A stretch of DNA of 12,657 nucleotides, taken from positions 1 through 12,657 of the forward strand of contig QQSG01000110.1 in NCBI GenBank assembly GCA_003602665.1, written 5' to 3'. The stretch's first letter is position 1, and every line of letters begins with the position of its first letter. Made by a program: the position numbers and the translations under genes. The notes below the pieces were generated by a model. The model did not search any database, was not told where the DNA came from, and worked only from the letters and a program-made list of their open reading frames with translations. This document shows, piece by piece, positions 7,901 to 12,657 of this stretch. The DNA is from Candidatus Poseidoniales archaeon (GTDB lineage Archaea > Thermoplasmatota > Poseidoniia > Poseidoniales > Poseidoniaceae).

Positions 7901-10900
7901 CTTGGTGCAAATGCTGGTTCTACGAACCCACAACCGAAACAACAACTCTTGTCTAGAGATGTCGGGACAAATTTCCTACAACAGGCATACCCGCTTCCTG
8001 GTGCAATGATGAATCACTTCGTTATTGCGAACTGGTACAGCCCTAACGAGACATCTATCTTCTTAAATCAAGCACAGACAGGTGTCGACATTAACGCGAA
8101 TGCTGATGTTAAAATTATGAAGTACTATTCTGGTGCTGAAATTAAAGGAACTGTCTACATGGAAGACGAGGAAATTGGTTTGCCAAATACTCGAATTCTA
8201 ATCGAGCGAGATGCATTCTCTGGAGAGGATGCTATCGATGGTGATGATGATACATATTGGATTCCAATCGGTTTCACTGATGCTGATGAGAATGGCGATT
8301 GGAGTTTCACTGCGCCTGCTGGCCGAATTAGAGTAAGTGCCTTTGCGGGTATCTATGATGACACAGAAGCTATTCAGAAGATTCAAAGTGGAGAGCATCA
8401 AAGCGGTTTGGTGGATTTACTTACCGATGTTAATACAGACCGTGAAATCTATGCTATTACCTCTGTTCTTGGACAGGTTGCGAACATGACTTGGCTTGGT
8501 GAATCCACACTCAACGTTACTGGTGAGCAAGCAGATCGTAAGGAAGACGTAACTCAAGAAATGAATATTGAAGTTGAAGGAAGCGGTGTTTCTGGTGCTG
8601 TAGAATGGACTGGCTTCGGTGATTTCGCCGGAGAACCTCTTGTTGAGACAGATTTCATCCTACGTAACATTTGGTCGATGACTGAGAATTACACATTGAC
8701 TACAACCAACGGTTCATTCGACAGCGAGGAGTCCAGAATTCTTCAAGGAACTGGTGAAGTAACCTTCTCTGATGTGGGTACTTTCACAAGCGAAGGAGTT
8801 GCACTAGCCTACAACTTCACGGGTAACTTTACTCGGGAAATTGGGAATGACCGTGTATACTCTGGAAACGGGACTTGGGTTGGAATAGGTACACTCGAAG
8901 CATCATGGCTGTCTCACGACAACTCCTCTTTACCTTGTGGTGAAAACGAAACAATGCCTGTGAATGCATCACTTTGTGTCCTATCAACTGGTACAGAATT
9001 CTCAACATATCTCCTTGACGGAGAAGTCGAAGCAAACGGACGATTTACTTCAGAGGGTGTAAGCAGTCTCAAGAAGGAACTCGTTGGTGAAACATTCGAA
9101 GGAACAGGTGCGTTCGAGGGTATCGGAACTCTAAGCGGAACTGGACTGTTCATCGGTCCAGGATTCTTTAGTGGTGATATCGTTAGCCCAGGTTCATTCT
9201 ACATGACTGGAATTTTGCCAGGTGTATACAATATGCTTGCTGTTATGCCTAATGGACGAGAAATCCTCCTACCTGACCCTGTTACAGTTGGGCTAGAACC
9301 AACATATGATCTTGCAATGACTGTGCCAGCGTCTCAAATTTCAGACACACTCACCACGATGGAGGGTGACGTTCTGGCCAACCAAAACCTCACATTGATC
9401 GATGTTGAACTTGGAGAGGAATTCATGATTCCTCTCACCTCAAGCGAAGATGGAAATGTATCCTACGGTCCAATTACCTCTGGATTATACTATCTCAGAG
9501 TGGACTTGGATGAAGATGGATTCTACGAAATGAATCAAACGATTCAAGTCTATGATGAGCCGGTTAACATCACATTCGATCTTGGTGTTCCTCAGATGTA
9601 TGACGTTGAAATAACTCTCAATGGACCTGCTGGATTTGACGTATCGAACCGCAGTGTGAATATTACTGATCCTCTTGGTTTGTTGCCTCTGAATTTGGTT
9701 TCTGACGAGAATGGCATCATTATGATTGAACTTCCAGTTGGAGAATGGGAATTAAGTGATAACACCGATGAAGAGTATATCCTCGTCGAAGAATTCGTAA
9801 TTCTCGACACAGATCTTACACTTGATATGACATATTCCACCTCTGTTTGGGTTAACGGTACAATCGATGCTCCAAACTCAGCTGGATTTACTTACGAGGA
9901 ATGGCTTGCCCTTCCAGATGAACAGAAACTGTATGAGAACGCAAGTTCAGTACCGGTTCGGTTCCATGGAAACAACCTTGAATTCGTTACAGTGACCGAC
10001 CAATTTGGTGAATTTAGCCAACGACTCCCTGCTGGAATGACATTCAACATCAACGCTGCAAGCTCAGTATCTGCATACTCTGCTGGTGGTCTTGTAACAG
10101 TAGTCGAAGAGATGGCTCCTTTGGATGCTATGATCTTGGCTCCAACAATTGACGTTATCGGAAGTGTCTATCTCTTTGAAAACGGTACCGCTTGGAATCA
10201 GGATATCCCTCAATACGAACCTGTAGAGATTCACGCTACTTCTGAAGATGGAGTTGTGTGGAAAACTCTGACTGACGGCTCAGGTGTGTTCCAAACCCAA
10301 CTCTTGAATGGAACATGGTCCTTTGCTATCCCCGATATTGCCTACAATGCGAACACAGTTTCTGATTATTCAGTAATTGTCGCAGATGGAATGAATCCTC
10401 TACCTGTAGAACTAATCACAAATCCAAGCAACAGCACTGTTACTCTCAATGTCTTTACGGATCTTGGCGACAGTGTATTTGAGAACGGGACTGCGATTCG
10501 TCCAGATATTCAACTCATTCCTGTTTCCCAAATTGGTGTACAAGTTAACTTAACCTCTGCTGATTATACAGAAGATGGTATTGTTGAGGCAGTTCTGAGC
10601 CCAGGTATCTATGCGATACAAACCAACGATTTAGACGCAGCAGATCCAAATGCATCCGATGCAAGTTTGGAACTCAACGGAGTTCTCGATGTCATTGCTA
10701 TTGGACTAAGTGGACCCGAAGAAGCTATTCTCGTTCCTATCGTTGATGAATGGAGAGTCACGGGTGCAATAACTTGGATGAACGGTTCAGCAATGGTCGA
10801 GAACATCCTCCTGGCTTCTGCTGATGGAACTGGATATGTTCCATTGAATGTTGATGTGAACGGAACCTTTGCAGAATATGTCCCTACAGGGGACTATGTC

Positions 10901-12657
10901 ATCGTAGCAGCACCAATGCTCAACGGTGATGGGGTCATGGAATCATTACGAATGCCAATCACAGTTGGTGCAGATGTATCACAGCGTATTGACCTCAGCC
11001 TCAGTATGGTTGAAACTGTAGAAGTTACCCTCACACTGATCGAATCTGGTACAAATCAAACTCTTTCTGGAAAGGAGGTCGTTTTGGTTAGCCACGACGG
11101 ATTTGGAAACATTACAATGAACCCAACCGATGCTGATGGTAACGCAACACAACTGCTCATGCCGGGTACATGGAGCCTCTTCATGAACGAAACAGCTGCA
11201 CAACGTGTGTGGACACTCGATACATCGGATGCTCCACAAGCCTTTATCGAAAACACCAGTCTTGGAATGATCTATGCTGATCTAGAAGTCGAAATTGGCG
11301 GTAAGGCTTACTGGGATGTTGATGAAGACGATATAGGCGATTCAAACGAAGGTGTTGAAGGTGCAGACGTAACAATCCAAGGTGGAACTATTGACACAGT
11401 TATCGTCACCGACGAAAACGGTGTTTGGAGTCTTTACGTGCCAATCCTTGAAAATTACACTGTATCCATTGCAAAGGATGGATTTGGCGTTGTCAGTTAT
11501 GATGACAATAATTCAGGATTCTATGTCGTTGAAGGCGAGCCACTTTCGCAAGACATTGAGATGGCTGCTGCTCAAGTTACCATTACTGGAAGCGTAACTG
11601 ATATTCTCGATTCAGCCCGCCTTGATGGTGCGAGTATCGTTCTTTACGGGACTGCGGAAAATCAAGCAGAGATGGTTACTGTAACGGGAACTTACGATGC
11701 AGATGAACTCACCTTCTCTGAATCAGTTGAACCTGGACAATGGGTTGTCGTTGTTTCTGAAGCCGACGCTCCATTCAATGGTGGTGGAATTGCTGTTGGA
11801 ATACTAGAAGCTGCAGTGCAAGATGGTGGTACAATTGACCTTGTAATGAGTAAGGGTGGTTGGATTGATATCAACACTCAATTCACTTCCTTTAACCTAC
11901 AACCATTCAATGCAGGTACTGACAACTCAGAATCACCTGTTGATACTGTTGTTGAAGTCGAAGTGGATCTTGGTGAAGGACAGGTATGGAACTTACCACT
12001 CAACTCTGATGGTACCCTCGAGGTTCTTCTCCCATCAGGTTCTGCTTCGTTCTCTTCTGAATTCTCAACTGTTCAAAGAAACTTGATTATGAATTACACC
12101 TCTGGTATCTCAATGGATAACGGTGATGAAGGTCGTACTTCGCTTATGCTCTCATACAACAGAAAGACCAACAGTGATCTCACTCTTGGTGTTGACAACG
12201 TTTTGAACGTCACGGGACTTACAAATGAGAACAGAGATATGGTTGCTACAATTATGTCAACTGATGATGCGAATTACTCAAACATTGAATTTGAAGTGAT
12301 TGCAACATACGAAGGAACTGAAATTATGGATACATTTGCAGTTTCTGGCTCAGTGACCGTCTCACCTGACCAAGAAGATTGGAGTCTCGAATTCTACAAT
12401 GGCAGCGCATGGGTGGATTCTATTGACCTTTCACTGGGTATTGGTGATGTCGATGCGAATGCAACAATGAATGGAACTGTTCTCGCACGAATAAGTCTCC
12501 CATCGGTTGAAGATGCATGGCATCTCGAGAATGGCCACAGTTTGAATGTTCGATTCATGGCAGATACTGGTGATATGACTGAAGTTTCACTTAATGTTGC
12601 AGTTCCGCAATACTTTGAGTTCAACACAACTGACGTTACAGAAACAGTTGGGGTATC
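3878..12657 (+). CDS. aglB: Giant AglB/STT3-type oligosaccharyltransferase with N-terminal membrane domain and huge beta-sandwich ectodomain (partial, runs off right edge)
   Basis: This frame is open for at least 2,926 residues with no stop before the window ends. Known AglB/STT3 proteins move a lipid-linked oligosaccharide onto Asn in N-x-S/T sequons on the outer face of the membrane. The catalytic signatures are all present: DPWY (411-414) in the first external loop, DHD (524-526), the loop-5 TVAE (732-735) and WWDYG (958-962) followed by a DNFQTG-like phrase. Ordinary archaeal AglB proteins are about 800-1,000 residues with the first Asp near residue 50, so about 365 residues are added in front. 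The tail beyond about residue 1,420 adds at least 1,500 residues of extracellular beta-rich sequence. Cysteines C1108 and C1116 in the catalytic globular domain could pair. The start is fixed by an in-frame TGA nine bases upstream and a GAGGG element. The transferase identity is strong. The roles of both additions are unknown, and whether the tail ends in a membrane anchor cannot be seen. Confidence 0.93.
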   Translation, partial: MEKVSKTSQRPVFGWLIAPLAVLIAILANYVDGLMSIDVELNENALMPIIATGVAGLLAVTPRVLRELGNLPDSLTQTRISLAMFVTAIAGSIFVESMIDPFTGFTFLLVMFVGYLLDTRGRHEWMTMVVFAGVGVHSAMDITAAAAVSEYLPSEYLFPEGQTFDVDSFQKTALGFVFFTWLTIFPILGLAIGVAGRGLLSPASDKGWFAYGNAKEGAWNRNALPLQIALVIWAAAHLLTIWHFDQGTIGDRLKLGGLGGVEANGYVGYWSALLTGIVAIIVSGMVAERWLTRAMTLSSLWMLYLVGSWYESGFWANESFDDSWSPLIWLAITFFLGVAISIIGNHDKYGGWSNREEHRPSGAREFWNAHWASLLTAVAFIVGLVIRIQWYAVPSMYAAGTEGFDMTGGSDPWYMKRVVDYILAQNAHLVYDADRFYPIGGINPRPPLFSWSLALGAMVLEPFVGPDAVWWSMLALPAVYGALTIIPVATIAKDHFGKATGVIAAWLIAFMPAHVTHSTWGLADHDSFVMLFIAIGFMFYLRAVKYAGSERLVRTTSIHPLDMLRAMSSVAQQRKYAMSNAVLAGVAFGAASLAWKGFVVGPAILFLAYASQVALNMFRRRDSTILSTLFLTMLLTNLLIALPYYAHPQMNLVLDGTGLQPFIFILFFTIVIMYITTGFRDKPWLLILGTLAVGATIFFAILYVLKLTDVSNAWDVLFTGSGYFTKTKIFGTVAEANAPDRGYMFASFGPVVFVLALVVGLICMWKTFSQRSQISLVFGIWIFAASYMSWTAARFLFNATPVVAIMGAAGIVGLWKWSGWDGLVRTWRRAGIRTPSDRIAGARKAVWRTPSFSAVLLVLIMITGQQLTYGLDSAIPSNSPAEGDLDEDFYYTVPDIMRWDDLGVSLLDSRDYEAFGGRSYMGSFGSGFNGQYWNDAFDWLAEQDANESYSNRPAFVSWWDYGFQALNTGEHPSVSDNFQTGIPASGNMLLARSQTDLVAMFIQHLANGDLSYNINQNNGERAFTSGFENQLSKYLNPAQMDELNLIMIHSGKDINQMADVVADHSYEIFKSKGDTYMARGIPLDSNGIPDESLGLHYRVWSGGEIIPCDSTFNDNCFNGDFNSEQAANSTFSNNADVSEEIVNSISHYTFGDYWYTSDLVEEYASVSTGIHRANSHIAMTVQLLTNGLSEDEIIDLYNDIINLDGYEVQDYEGAPGETITRNHEIRYFAVDDKLYPRAGRYNSEASYNGGRPLGIFGAPTILSGQDFNTFTSEVYETVRGDDPVRELSREEVDAAMLKDVLDQQSGAEIDPLQVEDIRVDHLPEFFDTMLARSYVGYGASTLGANAGSTNPQPKQQLLSRDVGTNFLQQAYPLPGAMMNHFVIANWYSPNETSIFLNQAQTGVDINANADVKIMKYYSGAEIKGTVYMEDEEIGLPNTRILIERDAFSGEDAIDGDDDTYWIPIGFTDADENGDWSFTAPAGRIRVSAFAGIYDDTEAIQKIQSGEHQSGLVDLLTDVNTDREIYAITSVLGQVANMTWLGESTLNVTGEQADRKEDVTQEMNIEVEGSGVSGAVEWTGFGDFAGEPLVETDFILRNIWSMTENYTLTTTNGSFDSEESRILQGTGEVTFSDVGTFTSEGVALAYNFTGNFTREIGNDRVYSGNGTWVGIGTLEASWLSHDNSSLPCGENETMPVNASLCVLSTGTEFSTYLLDGEVEANGRFTSEGVSSLKKELVGETFEGTGAFEGIGTLSGTGLFIGPGFFSGDIVSPGSFYMTGILPGVYNMLAVMPNGREILLPDPVTVGLEPTYDLAMTVPASQISDTLTTMEGDVLANQNLTLIDVELGEEFMIPLTSSEDGNVSYGPITSGLYYLRVDLDEDGFYEMNQTIQVYDEPVNITFDLGVPQMYDVEITLNGPAGFDVSNRSVNITDPLGLLPLNLVSDENGIIMIELPVGEWELSDNTDEEYILVEEFVILDTDLTLDMTYSTSVWVNGTIDAPNSAGFTYEEWLALPDEQKLYENASSVPVRFHGNNLEFVTVTDQFGEFSQRLPAGMTFNINAASSVSAYSAGGLVTVVEEMAPLDAMILAPTIDVIGSVYLFENGTAWNQDIPQYEPVEIHATSEDGVVWKTLTDGSGVFQTQLLNGTWSFAIPDIAYNANTVSDYSVIVADGMNPLPVELITNPSNSTVTLNVFTDLGDSVFENGTAIRPDIQLIPVSQIGVQVNLTSADYTEDGIVEAVLSPGIYAIQTNDLDAADPNASDASLELNGVLDVIAIGLSGPEEAILVPIVDEWRVTGAITWMNGSAMVENILLASADGTGYVPLNVDVNGTFAEYVPTGDYVIVAAPMLNGDGVMESLRMPITVGADVSQRIDLSLSMVETVEVTLTLIESGTNQTLSGKEVVLVSHDGFGNITMNPTDADGNATQLLMPGTWSLFMNETAAQRVWTLDTSDAPQAFIENTSLGMIYADLEVEIGGKAYWDVDEDDIGDSNEGVEGADVTIQGGTIDTVIVTDENGVWSLYVPILENYTVSIAKDGFGVVSYDDNNSGFYVVEGEPLSQDIEMAAAQVTITGSVTDILDSARLDGASIVLYGTAENQAEMVTVTGTYDADELTFSESVEPGQWVVVVSEADAPFNGGGIAVGILEAAVQDGGTIDLVMSKGGWIDINTQFTSFNLQPFNAGTDNSESPVDTVVEVEVDLGEGQVWNLPLNSDGTLEVLLPSGSASFSSEFSTVQRNLIMNYTSGISMDNGDEGRTSLMLSYNRKTNSDLTLGVDNVLNVTGLTNENRDMVATIMSTDDANYSNIEFEVIATYEGTEIMDTFAVSGSVTVSPDQEDWSLEFYNGSAWVDSIDLSLGIGDVDANATMNGTVLARISLPSVEDAWHLENGHSLNVRFMADTGDMTEVSLNVAVPQYFEFNTTDVTETVGV
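4979..8119 (+). other. Oligosaccharyltransferase core (STT3 membrane and catalytic domains)
   Basis: Residues about 368-1,414 carry the conserved enzyme. The first external loop has G-S-D411-P-W-Y, followed by a NPRPPLFSW phrase typical of the loop after the first Asp. D524-H-D526 is the second metal-binding motif. A series of helices from about 430 to 830 follows. T732-V-A-E735 corresponds to the SVSE/TIXE motif of external loop 5. W958-W-D-Y-G962 is the sequon-binding motif at the start of the extracellular globular domain. The spacing from DPWY to DHD (113 residues) and on to WWDYG (434) is in the range of long archaeal AglB. The module ends around a VKIMKYYSGAE phrase at about 1411-1421, where many archaeal AglB proteins also end or begin small beta domains. 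I did not assign a DK or MI motif with confidence. Confidence 0.88.
9095..9184 (+). repeat. Gly-x-Gly hexad repeat within the ectodomain
   Basis: Residues 1740-1769 follow a six-residue pattern. An aromatic or Leu residue is followed two positions later by Gly-x-Gly, as in FEGTGA, FEGIGT, LSGTGL, FIGPGF and then a degenerate FSGDIV. A looser version (YSGNGTWVGIGTL) lies roughly 70-80 residues earlier. The period suggests a regular beta solenoid or beta meander, but no named family is recognised. Confidence 0.55.
9590..12202 (+). repeat. Tandem array of about 95-residue Ig-like / Cna-B-like domains
   Basis: Unit starts judged from recurring opening strands fall at residues about 1905, 1988, 2090, 2194, 2290, 2378, 2473, 2566 and 2662. 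The spacings are 83, 102, 104, 96, 88, 95 and 93, then 96. Typical units open with a V-x-G-x-V/I strand, contain a T-D-x-x-G turn near the middle and then a P-x-G-x-W/Y strand. The unit at 2473 (GGKAYWDVDEDD, then NEGVEGADV) closely resembles the calcium-binding SdrD B-type opening. The units are strongly diverged at DNA level, so this is an old domain array rather than a recent duplication. A further, differently styled NEW3-like region starts at about 2776. Confidence 0.65.

Larger units (their letters stand above)
8120..12657 (+). other. Extracellular beta-sandwich tail of the giant oligosaccharyltransferase
   Basis: From residue about 1,415 to the window edge at 2,926 I see no hydrophobic segment long enough to span a membrane. 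Since the STT3 catalytic domain is extracellular, the tail should be too. It opens with a carboxypeptidase-regulatory-like unit (about 1,418-1,490, including a D-G-D-D-D-rich turn). A Gly-rich beta segment follows (about 1,540-1,770), then regular units. Recurrent phrases such as T-D-x-x-G-x-W/F-S and P-x-G-x-Y/W are typical of CarboxypepD_reg/Cna-B folds. C1687 and C1700 are the only cysteines I find in this part and could form one disulphide. About 40 N-x-S/T sequons are spread along it. Function is not evident; a stalk, surface layer contact or substrate-presenting arm are all possible. Confidence 0.75.

Overview
The window looks like archaeal chromosome, most probably from a planktonic marine euryarchaeon of the Marine Group II (Poseidoniales) type. 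The archaeal assignment is the firmer part: it rests on a CDP-archaeol synthase (CarS), which belongs to archaeal ether-lipid synthesis, and on an AglB/STT3-type oligosaccharyltransferase. The finer placement is inference from moderate GC content, compact gene spacing and very large acidic secreted proteins. I see no mobile element, CRISPR array, rRNA or tRNA.

Layout from left to right. Positions 1-1691 (minus strand) hold a secreted, membrane-anchored surface protein whose C-terminus lies beyond the left edge. It has a signal peptide, a repetitive beta-rich ectodomain, an Ig-like domain, one transmembrane helix and an acidic tail. Just upstream of it on the same strand (1734-2423) is carS. 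A 65-base divergent spacer separates carS from purD on the plus strand (2489-3751). After a 126-base spacer comes one enormous plus-strand open frame from 3878 to the right edge. It has no stop in 8,780 bases and so encodes at least 2,926 residues.

The giant gene is the outstanding item. It contains a complete set of oligosaccharyltransferase motifs: a DPWY first loop, a DHD motif, TVAE and WWDYG. This core of roughly 1,030 residues sits between two unusual additions. In front is a polytopic membrane domain of about 365 residues with nine or ten predicted helices. Behind is an extracellular tail of at least 1,500 residues built from about ten tandem beta-sandwich units of about 95 residues, with about 40 N-glycosylation sequons. 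The enzyme that glycosylates surface proteins therefore appears to be itself a giant, probably glycosylated, surface protein.

How the genes work together: carS (lipid headgroup activation), the anchored surface protein and the aglB-like gene all serve the cell envelope. purD is a housekeeping purine gene between them. The link is positional and functional inference. The two largest genes are both cut by the window edges, so their ends cannot be judged here.
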